A stretch of DNA of 64,000 bases from contig DASZXS010000027.1 in the NCBI GenBank assembly GCA_035545735.1, positions 62,001-126,000 on the forward strand, given 5' to 3'. The notes below the pieces were generated by a model. It did no database searches, was not told the origin of the DNA, and saw only the letters and a list, made by a program, of their open reading frames with translations. The stretch comes from JAJYKC01 sp035545735. Its GTDB lineage: Bacteria; Acidobacteriota; Terriglobia; Bryobacterales; Bryobacteraceae. The translations under genes and the position numbers were made by a program. Position 1 is the first letter of the stretch. Every line of letters starts with the position of its first letter. This document shows, piece after piece, positions 43,206-52,272 of the stretch.

Positions 43206-44234
43206 ATGCTCCGTGCTCCCTTTATCGTGCCCGCTCTGTTTCTGGCTCTAAGCGTCACTGGCTGCAAACGCGGAATTCCGGATAACATCGCCGCTACCGT
43301 AAACGGGCGCGCCATCTCCGACGCCGATCTGGATAAGCAGTATCTGGCGCAGTTTCCTCCCGCGCCGGGCGAGAAGCCGACCGAGGATCAGGTCAAGTTT
43401 CAGAAGCTGGAAGTGCTGCGCGCCATGATCGACAACGAGATCATGCTCCAGCGCGCGGAGAAGCTGGGACTGATGGCGACGGATGCGGATGTGGATGCGA
43501 AGTTTTCCGAATTGAAAGCGCCCTTCACCCAGGAGGAGTTCCAGAAGCAGCTTTCCTCGAAGAAGATGACCGCTGAGGAGTACCGCGCGCAGATTCGCCG
43601 GTCGCTGAGCATCAGCAAGTTGATCAACAAGGAAATAACCTCGCATATCTCGATCACGGATAAGGAGGTGACCGATTTCTACGCGGCGAATCGCGCCACG
43701 TTCTCGTTTCCGGAACCGAGTGTGCACATTGCGCAGATTGTTGTGACGCCGAGCCCCGATCCGATGGTGCACAACCTCAAAAGCGACAAGGCGCAGACCG
43801 ACGAACAGGCCCGGCAGAAAATCGAAATGATTTTGAATCGTGCGCGGCAGGGCGAGGATTTCGGGATGCTGGCGCAGAATTATTCCGAGGACCCCAATTC
43901 CGCCGCCAACGGCGGAGACCTGGGTTTTATCCCGGACTCCGCGCTGGAGAGGGTGAGCCCGGAGCTTCGCAAGGTTGTCACCACGCTGCCGGTGGGCCAA
44001 ATGAGTCCGGTGATTCACACACAGGATAGCTACCGGCTTCTGAAGGTGATCTCCCGCGAAGCGGCCGGGCAAAGGGATTTAAACGACCCGCGAGTTCAGC
44101 AGACGATTCGCGAAAACCTGCTGAATCGCAAGGACCAGCTATTGCGCAACGCCTACTATGAGGTGGCGCGCAATGAAGCGAAGGTGGTCGATTATTTCGC
44201 GCTTTCCATTACGAAGAACATGGGCAAGCAATAA
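43206..44234 (+). CDS. PpiC/SurA-type peptidyl-prolyl isomerase lipoprotein
   Basis: The 342-residue lipoprotein has a signal ending in a lipobox (ALSVTGC, Cys20), a SurA_N-like helical domain (~25-165) and a parvulin domain at ~175-290 (VHIAQIVVTPSPDP, GEDFGMLAQNYSEDPNSAAN, GGDLGFIP). It should assist folding of exported proteins. It starts 26 bp after the divergent AlkZ-like gene's outer ATG. The C-terminal segment is helical and charged. Confidence 0.9.
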   Translation: MLRAPFIVPALFLALSVTGCKRGIPDNIAATVNGRAISDADLDKQYLAQFPPAPGEKPTEDQVKFQKLEVLRAMIDNEIMLQRAEKLGLMATDADVDAKFSELKAPFTQEEFQKQLSSKKMTAEEYRAQIRRSLSISKLINKEITSHISITDKEVTDFYAANRATFSFPEPSVHIAQIVVTPSPDPMVHNLKSDKAQTDEQARQKIEMILNRARQGEDFGMLAQNYSEDPNSAANGGDLGFIPDSALERVSPELRKVVTTLPVGQMSPVIHTQDSYRLLKVISREAAGQRDLNDPRVQQTIRENLLNRKDQLLRNAYYEVARNEAKVVDYFALSITKNMGKQ

Positions 44235-44237
44235 GCT

Positions 44238-44804
44238 TTAGCCGATCTTCTCGTACCAGCCGTTGATCATGGGACCGAACGGCGTTTGCGCCACGGTCCG
44301 GTGCTTGAGAAAAGTTCCCCGCGAGTTCGTCACCGTGACGCCGTCGAGCGTGGGATCGCCCGAAAGCGCGTAATAGACGTTCCCAAAGTTTAAGCCGCCC
44401 ACGAAATCCGTGACCGCGCCCGGTGGAGGCGTGGGGACCGGATAGGGGGGATAGTCGGCGATATTTGTCGAAACCTTGATGGATCCGGCGGGCGGGTTGC
44501 CGGGGTCGTAGGGCGTCAGGCCCGGCAAGTTAAAGCCCGGGGCCTCCTGCACGGGCGGCTGAAGCGCCGAGGGCACCCAAGTATATCCGTATTGCTCGCG
44601 CAGACGCATCACTTTCCAGGGATCCCAATTCCAAACCATAATCGGGACGTCGATGATAAAACCGCGAGTGGCAAGATCCATCGCTCGTGATGACGGACCG
44701 GAAAGACCGCGGAGCGTTTGAACCTCCGGCGGCTGCGACGCCCAATAGGCATTATCAAAGGCGAGATTATCGTCCGCTGAAGTGGTGGAAGCCGTTGTGC
44801 TCAA
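44238..44804 (-). CDS. Unknown protein with Pro-rich core
   Basis: TTG 44804 is supported by AAAGGAG eight bases upstream; an ATG at 44861 is further out and has none. The 188-residue product begins LSTTASTTSADDNLAFDNAY, has a conserved-looking DVPIMVWNWDPWKVMRLRE stretch, a Pro-rich PAGSIKVSTNIADYPPYP region and ends in FGPMINGWYEKIG. No signal peptide or known domain. Convergent with the PpiC gene at 3 bp. Confidence 0.65.
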   Translation of the reverse strand: MSTTASTTSADDNLAFDNAYWASQPPEVQTLRGLSGPSSRAMDLATRGFIIDVPIMVWNWDPWKVMRLREQYGYTWVPSALQPPVQEAPGFNLPGLTPYDPGNPPAGSIKVSTNIADYPPYPVPTPPPGAVTDFVGGLNFGNVYYALSGDPTLDGVTVTNSRGTFLKHRTVAQTPFGPMINGWYEKIG

Positions 44805-44940
44805 ATGAAAACTCCTTTCAGGCCCCGAAATTAGCAATGTTCTGCCGGAAACGATCCGCATGCGGTTGGGTAAACGTATGAGAACGATGGAAAAATGAAC
44901 TTCCGGACGGCTGTCAACGCGCGAGCGAGCAGCGCATAAG

Positions 44941-45267
44941 ATGAGCCGGAAAGCCGCCGGAACAGTCCAATACTATATGGAACTCGATCAAAATCCGCGC
45001 GCGCTGCCCCCGCTATCCGATTTGCAAGAAATAGAATCCACGCTCCGGGAACTGAATCGGTCTTCCAAAGCGGAGAACGATCTGGGCTGGCTGTACGACC
45101 GGTTGGATTCCGCTCGTTCCTGCCTGATTCGCGGCATGCTCGATGAATACCGGGCGCAACTGGACTTTTCCCAGGCCATCGTCGGCAACGTGAAGAATGC
45201 AGCTCTGCGGCGCTCGGTAAGCGGCGCAATTGCACGCTGGCGTCAACGCGCCAGTTCGCGCTCCTGA
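44941..45267 (+). CDS. Small helical protein of unknown function
   Basis: The 108-residue protein is mostly helical and charged (IESTLRELNRSSKAENDLG, LYDRLDSARSCLIRGMLDE, YRAQLDFSQAIVGN) with a basic C-terminus. No family recognised. It lies 70 bp upstream of dnaE on the same strand; the start ATG 44941 has no clear ribosome site. Confidence 0.55.
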   Translation: MSRKAAGTVQYYMELDQNPRALPPLSDLQEIESTLRELNRSSKAENDLGWLYDRLDSARSCLIRGMLDEYRAQLDFSQAIVGNVKNAALRRSVSGAIARWRQRASSRS

Positions 45268-45337
45268 CGATCCACTCGCAGCGCTTTTGCCGCCCGGCGC
45301 GCTAAACTGGTGTTTCGAACCTCCCCCGCAGTGACTC

Positions 45338-48300
45338 ATGGCATCCGACAAGCCTTTCGTTCATCTCCATTGCCACACGGATTACTCTCTCCTCGACGGA
45401 GCCTGCGAGATCTCGCGCCTGATGAGCCTGGCCAGGGAACAGAACTTTCCTTCGGTTGCTCTCACCGATCACGGCAATCTGTTCGGCGCAGTCGAGTTCT
45501 ATAATTCCGCCAAGGAAAACGGAATTCATCCGGTGATCGGCTGCGAGGTCTATGTCTCCCAGCAGGGGCACCAGGTTCGCAGCGAATCGGACCGCTACAA
45601 CCACCTGGTGCTTCTCTGTGAGAACCAGGAAGGGTACAAGAACCTGATCAAGCTGGTCTCCACCGGGTTCCTGGACGGTTTCTACTATAAGCCGCGGATC
45701 GACAAGGATCTTCTGGCACAGCACTCCAAGGGGCTGATCGCGCTTTCCGCCTGCCTGCGCGGCGATATCAACGAAACCCTGATGTCGGACCGGTATGAGG
45801 AAGCGCGGCGGCTGGCCTACGCCTACTCCGACATGTTCGGCAAGGACAATTTCTTCCTGGAGCTGCAGGATCACGGCCTGGATAAGGATCGCATCGTCCT
45901 TCCGCAGATTTACCGCCTGGCCCAGGACACCGGCATTCCCCTGGTCGCCACCAACGACGCGCACTACCTGCGCCGCGATGACGCGGCCGCTCACGAAATC
46001 ATGCTCTGTATTCAAACGGGCAAGACCATGAGCGACACGAACCGGATGCGGTTCGACCAGCCGGAGTTCTATCTGAAATCGCGCGAAGAGATGGCGCGCC
46101 TGTTCGGCGAAGTGGAAGATGCACTGGACCGCACCTGGGACATAGCGCAGCGCTGCCAGGTGAAGCTGGAGAAGGTCAAGGAGCCATTCCCCAAATTCGA
46201 CGTTCCGGAAGAACACACCACCGACACCTATTTCGAGTACGTGACGCGCCAGGGATTTGAGCGGCGCCGTACCCTGCTCGAATCGCGGCGCAAAGCCGGG
46301 CTGCTGAAGCACGATTTGCCCGAATACGTGGAACGTCTGGACCGCGAAATCGGCGTAATTCAGAACATGAAGTTCTCCGGGTACTTCCTGATTGTCTGGG
46401 ATTTCATCCGTTTTGCGCGCTCGCGAGGCATTCCCGTGGGGCCGGGCCGGGGATCGGCGGCCGGAAGTCTGGTCAGCTACGCGCTCGAAATCACCGACAT
46501 CGATCCTCTGCAATACGATCTGCTGTTCGAACGATTCCTGAATCCGGAGCGCATCAGCATGCCGGATATCGACATCGATTTCCATACCCGCCGGCGCGGC
46601 GAGGTGATTCAGTACGTCACCGAAAAGTACGGGCGCGAGCAGGTCGCGCAGATCATCACCTTTGGAACCTTGGGCGCCCGGGCGGCGATCAAGGATGTGG
46701 GGCGGGCGCTCGATATGAAGGTCGGCGAGGTGGAACGCATCACCAAACTCGTCCCCTCCGAGCTGAACATCAAGCTGAAGAAGGCAATCGAAAAGGAGCC
46801 GGGCTTCGAGGAGGCTGCGCGCAAGGACCCGCGGGTGCGGCAGGTCCTCGATGTGGCGCAGAGGGTGGAAGGAATGGCGCGCAATGCGGGCATGCATGCC
46901 GCCGGCGTGGTGATTTCTCCGGTTCCGCTGAAGGAACTCGTCCCGCTCTATAAGACGAACAAGGACGAAATTGTCACCCAGTACGACATGAGCGGTCTGG
47001 AGAAGCTCGCGCTTCTCAAGATGGATTTTCTGGGCCTTACCACCCTCGATATCGTCTTCGACGCCATCGGCCTGATCGAAAAACACCAGGGCGTAAAGCT
47101 CGATCTCTCCACCATTCCGCTGGACGACGAAAGAACCTACGCGATCTTTACCAAGGCGTATACGAGCGGAGTGTTCCAGTTCGAATCGCGCGGCATGCGC
47201 GATATTCTCCGGAAGTACCAGCCGACTCGCCTCGAAGACCTGTGCGCGTTGAACGCCCTGTACCGTCCGGGCCCCATCCAGGGCGGGATGGTGGACGACT
47301 TCATCGACCGCAAGCACGGACGGAAGCAGGTTTCCTACGATTTCCCGGTGCTGAAGGAGATCCTCGAAGAGACCTACGGCGTAATGGTCTACCAGGAGCA
47401 GGTGATGCAGGTGGCCAACCGTCTGGCCGGCTATTCTCTGGGGGAAGCCGACGTTCTGCGCCGCGCGATGGGCAAAAAGAAGGTCGAGGAGATGGCGAAG
47501 CAGCGGGCCAAGTTCATCCAGGGCGCCAAGGACCGGGGCTTTGCCGAAAAGAAGGCCGGCAAGATTTTCGATCTGATGGAGCAGTTCGCCGGATACGGCT
47601 TCAATAAGTCGCATTCGGCCGCCTATGCGTACCTGGCGTATGTCACCGCGTATTTGAAAGCCCTCTATCCGCGCGAGTTCATGTCGGCGCTGCTCACCTC
47701 GGAAACCGGCAGCACGGCCAAGGTGGTGAAGTACATCAATGAGTGCCGGGAGATGGGGATTCCGGTGCTGCCCCCGGACGTCAATTTCTCAGACAAGGAC
47801 TTCACGCCCGCGCCGGACGGAATCCGGTTCGGGCTAGGGGCTATCAAAAACGTCGGCGGCGCGGCGGTCGATTCCATCATGGAGGCGCGCGCATCGGGCG
47901 GCCGGTTCCGGTCGATATTCGATTTCTGCGAGCGCGTCAACCTCAGCGCGGTCAACCGGCGCATGATCGAGAGCTTCATCAAAGCGGGGGCGATGGATTC
48001 GCTGGAGGGAAATCGAGCTCAGCTCTATGCCGTCATCGATAGCGCGATGGAAAGCGGCCAGCGTTTGCAAAAGGACAGGGAAAGCGGGCAGGGCGGCCTG
48101 TTCGGCGACCTCATGGGCGGTTCCGAAGCCCCTCCGGACGCCCCGCTGCCGGAGCTTCCCAACTGGACGCGCCAGGAGAAGCTTGCCGGCGAAAAGGAAT
48201 TGTTGGGCATCTACGTTACCGGTCATCCACTGGATGATTTTGAGGACAAAGTCTCCGAGTTGGCTACGCACTACACGGACACGCTCGAAGACCTGCCGCG

Positions 48301-48808
48301 CGGCGCCGAGGTGGCGATATGCGGTATCCTCACCGGCATTCTGAGGCGCCGGAATAAGGATGGCAAGCTATGGGCCTCCATGCAGATCGAAGACCGCAAA
48401 GGGGCCGTGGAGGGCATGGCCTTTTCGACGCAATATGAAGGCCTGCTGCCTTGCCTCATAGAAGATAAGCCCATGCTGATTCGCGGGTTAGTGCTACCCG
48501 AGGAGGGGGCGCCGCCCAAGATTTCCATTCAGAGCATGGTCACCCTCGAGAACGCCAGCGTGAACCTGCCCTCACTCATTTCCATCCGCGTTCCGGTGCG
48601 CGCGGACCAGGCTTCGGGGAAGGCGGCCGAGCTACAGCAGTTGTTTACCAGGAAGCCGGGTGGCGCCGGCGTGCGCCTGCGGCTTGAGAAATCCCGGGAC
48701 TTTTCCGTTATTCTAGATGTTGCCACGAAGGTTCGGCCGGATAAGGAGTTCAAGGCCGAAGTCGAACGGATTTGCGGGCCGGAGTCGGTGGAAGTGCTCG
48801 CCAACTAG
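45338..48808 (+). CDS. dnaE: DNA polymerase III alpha subunit
   Basis: Replicative polymerase. The 1156-residue protein has the N-terminal PHP domain (HLHCHTDYSLLDGACE), the palm with catalytic Asp pair in MPDIDIDFHTRRRGEV, the GPGRGSAAGSLVSYAL motif, YQEQVMQVANRLAGYSLGE, a tandem HhH (MIESFIKAGAMDSLEG) and a C-terminal OB domain (VAICGILTGILRRRNKDGK). Single-subunit DnaE1 length. A 770-codon frame lies antisense to it; it is not believed. Confidence 0.97.
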   Translation: MASDKPFVHLHCHTDYSLLDGACEISRLMSLAREQNFPSVALTDHGNLFGAVEFYNSAKENGIHPVIGCEVYVSQQGHQVRSESDRYNHLVLLCENQEGYKNLIKLVSTGFLDGFYYKPRIDKDLLAQHSKGLIALSACLRGDINETLMSDRYEEARRLAYAYSDMFGKDNFFLELQDHGLDKDRIVLPQIYRLAQDTGIPLVATNDAHYLRRDDAAAHEIMLCIQTGKTMSDTNRMRFDQPEFYLKSREEMARLFGEVEDALDRTWDIAQRCQVKLEKVKEPFPKFDVPEEHTTDTYFEYVTRQGFERRRTLLESRRKAGLLKHDLPEYVERLDREIGVIQNMKFSGYFLIVWDFIRFARSRGIPVGPGRGSAAGSLVSYALEITDIDPLQYDLLFERFLNPERISMPDIDIDFHTRRRGEVIQYVTEKYGREQVAQIITFGTLGARAAIKDVGRALDMKVGEVERITKLVPSELNIKLKKAIEKEPGFEEAARKDPRVRQVLDVAQRVEGMARNAGMHAAGVVISPVPLKELVPLYKTNKDEIVTQYDMSGLEKLALLKMDFLGLTTLDIVFDAIGLIEKHQGVKLDLSTIPLDDERTYAIFTKAYTSGVFQFESRGMRDILRKYQPTRLEDLCALNALYRPGPIQGGMVDDFIDRKHGRKQVSYDFPVLKEILEETYGVMVYQEQVMQVANRLAGYSLGEADVLRRAMGKKKVEEMAKQRAKFIQGAKDRGFAEKKAGKIFDLMEQFAGYGFNKSHSAAYAYLAYVTAYLKALYPREFMSALLTSETGSTAKVVKYINECREMGIPVLPPDVNFSDKDFTPAPDGIRFGLGAIKNVGGAAVDSIMEARASGGRFRSIFDFCERVNLSAVNRRMIESFIKAGAMDSLEGNRAQLYAVIDSAMESGQRLQKDRESGQGGLFGDLMGGSEAPPDAPLPELPNWTRQEKLAGEKELLGIYVTGHPLDDFEDKVSELATHYTDTLEDLPRGAEVAICGILTGILRRRNKDGKLWASMQIEDRKGAVEGMAFSTQYEGLLPCLIEDKPMLIRGLVLPEEGAPPKISIQSMVTLENASVNLPSLISIRVPVRADQASGKAAELQQLFTRKPGGAGVRLRLEKSRDFSVILDVATKVRPDKEFKAEVERICGPESVEVLAN

Positions 48809-48828
48809 ATCGCAGTTCACCGAGAACG

Positions 48829-49683
48829 ATGCCAGACGAGCCAGAGCAAACCGCCGAACCCGCGCCTCCACCACAGTCCAACCCCGCCTGGGAGCGCGTC
48901 CAGTTGGCGCGCCATCCGAAACGCCCCCACGCTCTCGATTACATCCAAAGAATCTTTACGAATTTTACTGAGCTTCACGGAGACCGCTCGTTTGCCGACG
49001 ATGCCGCCATCGTCGGGGGACTCGGGCTGCTCTCGGGGCGTGCCGTGATGGTGATCGGGCAGCAAAAGGGCCGCGATACGAAGCAAAAGCTGTTCCGCAA
49101 TTTCGGCATGCCCAAGCCGGAGGGTTACCGGAAGGCGCTGCGCCTGATGCAGCTTGCCCGGAAGTTCCGGCGCCCCATTGTCACGCTGGTCGATACGCCG
49201 GGCGCCTATCCCGGCATTGACGCCGAAGAGCGCGGTCAGGCCGAAGCGATCGCCGTGAACCTCCGCGAAATGGTACGCCTGGATGTTCCTGTGATTACGG
49301 TGGTTCTTGGAGAAGGCGGCAGCGGCGGAGCGATTGGAATGGGTGTCGCCAACCGCGTGTACATGCTCGAAAACGCCTATTACAGCGTCATCACGCCGGA
49401 GAGTTGCGCCGCCATCATTTACCGGGATTCCGGCCAGGCGCCGCGCGCGGCGGCCGCCCTGCGGCTGACCGCTCAGGATCTGGTGAAGCTGCAACTGGTG
49501 GATGGAGTGATTGCGGAGCCCGAGGGAGGCGCGCAAAATGATTACGACGCTTCCGCCGAATCGGTGAAGAAGATGCTCGAACAGGGTTTCGAGGAGCTGA
49601 AAGGCCTGTCGCCCGAACAGCTTGTAGAGGAACGCTACTTGAAGTTTCGCCAGATGGGAAATCTGGCTTTCAACGGGGAATAG
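48829..49683 (+). CDS. accA: Acetyl-CoA carboxylase carboxyltransferase alpha
   Basis: Carboxyltransfer half of acetyl-CoA carboxylase, with AccD. The 284-residue protein has RHPKRPHALDYIQRIFTNFT, VMVIGQQKGRDTKQKLFRNF, TPGAYPGIDAEERGQAEAIA and GEGGSGGAIGMGVANRVYML. ATG 48829 comes 20 bp after dnaE and is a good start; a longer frame to 48772 overlaps dnaE. The Pro-rich lead PEQTAEPAPPPQSNP replaces the usual coiled N-terminus. Confidence 0.95.
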   Translation: MPDEPEQTAEPAPPPQSNPAWERVQLARHPKRPHALDYIQRIFTNFTELHGDRSFADDAAIVGGLGLLSGRAVMVIGQQKGRDTKQKLFRNFGMPKPEGYRKALRLMQLARKFRRPIVTLVDTPGAYPGIDAEERGQAEAIAVNLREMVRLDVPVITVVLGEGGSGGAIGMGVANRVYMLENAYYSVITPESCAAIIYRDSGQAPRAAAALRLTAQDLVKLQLVDGVIAEPEGGAQNDYDASAESVKKMLEQGFEELKGLSPEQLVEERYLKFRQMGNLAFNGE

Positions 49684-49961
49684 TGAAGTCAAACCGCAAA
49701 ATCTGGATACTGGTCGCCATCTTTGTCGCGGCGATGGCGGCTGTGCTGATCCATTCGACTCTCAATCTTGCGCAGTACAAAGCCGAGGTTTGCATTTCTT
49801 TCAACGGCCGGACCCAGTGCCGCACCGCCGCGGGAGTCAGCGAGGAGAATGCGCTGCGCGCGGCGGCCACCGATGCCTGCTCGACGCTTGCCAATGGAGT
49901 CAGCGAAGTGGTGAATTGCCAGCATTCGCAGCCCGTGAGCATTCGCTGGATCAAGCGCTAG
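49683..49961 (+). CDS. Small single-span membrane protein
   Basis: The 92-residue protein from GTG 49683, whose G is the last base of the accA stop, has one N-terminal membrane span (WILVAIFVAAMAAVLIH) and an outside domain with three Cys (EVCISFNGRTQCRT, DACSTL, VNCQH). Likely anchored or exported, perhaps disulfide-bonded. Family unknown. Coupling to accA is by overlap only. Confidence 0.7.
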   Translation: MKSNRKIWILVAIFVAAMAAVLIHSTLNLAQYKAEVCISFNGRTQCRTAAGVSEENALRAAATDACSTLANGVSEVVNCQHSQPVSIRWIKR

Positions 49962-50101
49962 TTCCCGATTCCCGTTTTTGTGACCTGGATTACGCTTTCG
50001 GCGGACGCATGAGTGGCGGCGAGTATCTCCGTGTTAGACTATGAGTTCCCCAGAACAAATCGGATCGGTTTTACGTCTACACCTAGCGGGAGATATCGGC
50101 T

Positions 50102-51511
50102 TTGAAGCGTAAATGGAAATTTACCCTGGCGATCGTGTTGGCTCTGGTTGTGGCGGGCGGCATCTTCGCTAGCGTTCGGATTAGCCAGCGGGGCGTCGTA
50201 ACCGTTCAGACCGGCAAGGTGATTCACGAGGACCTGGCCGCAATCGTCACGGCCTCGGGTGAGATTAAGCCCAAGGATTATCACAATCTTGGCGCGAATG
50301 CCATGGGCCCTCTCACGGCGATCTACGTGAAAGAAGGAGATCACGTCAAGCGAGGACAGACGGTGGCGCAGATCGAAGCGGTTCAGCCGAAGGCTGACGT
50401 AGAAGCCCAGAAGGCGAACATTCAGAGTTCGCTGTCGGACTCCGCGGCCGCCGAAGCGGCCCTGGCAGCTCAGCAGGATGGAGTCCGGACCGCGCAGGCC
50501 ACGGTGGAGAAGTCCCAAGCGGAACTGGAGCGCACGAAAGCCAATTTGGATCGCGCTAACGCTCTTCTAAAGGACCGGCTGATTGCGAAGCAGGATTACG
50601 ACCAAAAAGCAGCGGAATATAGCACGGCGGTTGCCGCCTTGGCCGAATCGACCACCCGCCTGGCGCAGGCGAAAGCGCAGGTTGCACAGTCCCGGCAGCA
50701 AATGGAATCCGCGCAGCGCCGCGTAGCTCAGATGCGCGCCAACCTTGCCCGGTTTGAAGACATTCTGGCCAAATTTTCGGTGGTTTCGCCGATTGACGGT
50801 GTGGTGACCAACCTTCCGGTCCGCGAAGGAGAAACCGTGGTGCAGGGAGTTCAGAACTCGGCCGCGAGCACCATCATGACGGTTGCCGACATGTCGCTCA
50901 TTACCGCCGAAGTGAAAGTGGACGAGACCGATATCGTCAATGTCGCGCTCAATCAGACCGCCGATGTTTCGATTGACGCGATTCCAAACAAAACGTTCAA
51001 AGGGCATGTGATCGAAATCGGAAACACGGCCATTCTGCGTTCCACCGGGTTAGCGGCGTCGCAAAGCGCGGTTTCGAGCCAGGAAGCCAAGGACTTCAAG
51101 GTCGTGGTGGCTTTGGACAATCCCCCGGACGAGGTTCGTCCGGGCCTGTCCTGCACGGCGAAGATCACCACGGCGACCCGGCACAACGCGCTGGCGATTC
51201 CGATTCAGGCGCTCACCGTCCGGCAAAAAGGCGACCTCGAGAAGCCCAAGCCCGGCGCTCCGGCAGTCCTCACCCCGGCGGAGCAGAAAGCTCGCAGGGT
51301 GGAGGAGCAGGGCGTTTTTGTCGTGAAGGGTGAGCGCGCGGAGTTCCGGAAGGTGGATACTGGAATCACCGGAGCAACCGACATCGAGGTGTTGAGCGGC
51401 TTGAAGCCGGATGAACAGATCGTGACCGGAACCTACCAGGTGATCCGCACACTGCGCAACGACACCAAGGTTAAGGTTGACAACAAACCTCCGGTGATCA
51501 AGGCGAGCTAG
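50102..51511 (+). CDS. HlyD/MacA-type efflux periplasmic adaptor
   Basis: The 469-residue membrane fusion protein has an N-terminal span (FTLAIVLALVVAGGIFASV), a biotinyl-lipoyl domain (HNLGANAMGPLTAIYVKEGD, DGVVTNLPVREGETV), a long alpha-hairpin (Ala/Gln-rich, ~95-225) and beta-barrel/MP domains. TTG 50102 has GGGAG upstream. It is the adaptor of a MacAB-like ABC efflux system with the ATPase encoded 18 bp downstream. The MacB permease is missing from the operon. Confidence 0.9.
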   Translation: MKRKWKFTLAIVLALVVAGGIFASVRISQRGVVTVQTGKVIHEDLAAIVTASGEIKPKDYHNLGANAMGPLTAIYVKEGDHVKRGQTVAQIEAVQPKADVEAQKANIQSSLSDSAAAEAALAAQQDGVRTAQATVEKSQAELERTKANLDRANALLKDRLIAKQDYDQKAAEYSTAVAALAESTTRLAQAKAQVAQSRQQMESAQRRVAQMRANLARFEDILAKFSVVSPIDGVVTNLPVREGETVVQGVQNSAASTIMTVADMSLITAEVKVDETDIVNVALNQTADVSIDAIPNKTFKGHVIEIGNTAILRSTGLAASQSAVSSQEAKDFKVVVALDNPPDEVRPGLSCTAKITTATRHNALAIPIQALTVRQKGDLEKPKPGAPAVLTPAEQKARRVEEQGVFVVKGERAEFRKVDTGITGATDIEVLSGLKPDEQIVTGTYQVIRTLRNDTKVKVDNKPPVIKAS

Positions 51512-51529
51512 GAAAAACTGCGAGCGACG

Positions 51530-52267
51530 ATGGCCACAGCGACCCAGGAACTGATTGACCGCGGCGAACAACTGAAGCGTGAGGGAATCGTCATCCGCAC
51601 GTACGATCTTTGGAAGACGTACGTCATGGGTGACCAGGAGATTCACGCCGTCTCGGGCGTCGACATCCAGATTCGCCGTGGTGAGTACGTGGCGATCATG
51701 GGGCCGTCAGGGTCGGGTAAATCGACCTTGATGAACCTGATCGGCTGCCTCGATACGCCCACCAAGGGGCACTATTATCTCAACGGCAAACTGGCGAGTG
51801 AAATGGTGGACGACGAGCTTGCCCGCATCCGCAACAAGGAAATTGGGTTCGTTTTTCAGACGTTCAATCTGCTTTCCCGCGCCAGTGCGCTCCACAACGT
51901 CGAGCTTCCGCTCATCTACGCCGGAATTCCGGCCGAAGTCCGGCTGGAAAAGTCGAAAGCCGCGCTGCGCGCGGTGGATCTGGAACAACGCATGTTCCAC
52001 AAGCCGAACGAACTTTCCGGCGGACAACGCCAGCGCGTAGCGATCGCGCGCGCCCTGGTGAACTCCCCCTCCATCCTTCTGGCGGATGAACCGACCGGCG
52101 CCCTCGATTCGGCCACCGGTAACGAAATCATGGCGTTGTTCGAGCGGCTGTACCAGCAGGGCAACACCATCGTGCTGGTCACCCACGAGCACGACATCGC
52201 CCTTCACGCCCATCGCGTCATCCACATCCGCGACGGCAAAGTCGAAAAAGACGAAGCGATCAAGTAA
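51530..52267 (+). CDS. MacB/LolD-type ABC transporter ATPase
   Basis: The 245-residue ATPase has Walker A GPSGSGKSTLMNLIG, signature LSGGQRQRVAIARAL, Walker B ILLADEPTGALDS and switch His in VLVTHEHD. An N-terminal ~20 residue extension is present before the ABC core. It ends with VEKDEAIK. It pairs with the upstream adaptor; no FtsX/MacB-like permease follows, since the next gene is on the opposite strand. Confidence 0.9.
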   Translation: MATATQELIDRGEQLKREGIVIRTYDLWKTYVMGDQEIHAVSGVDIQIRRGEYVAIMGPSGSGKSTLMNLIGCLDTPTKGHYYLNGKLASEMVDDELARIRNKEIGFVFQTFNLLSRASALHNVELPLIYAGIPAEVRLEKSKAALRAVDLEQRMFHKPNELSGGQRQRVAIARALVNSPSILLADEPTGALDSATGNEIMALFERLYQQGNTIVLVTHEHDIALHAHRVIHIRDGKVEKDEAIK

Positions 52268-52272
52268 ACCCG

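Noticed and set aside
45302..47614. 770-codon minus-strand frame opposite dnaE
   Set aside because: It lies entirely antisense to a clear dnaE, has no domain and no ribosome site; long antisense frames arise from third-position GC.
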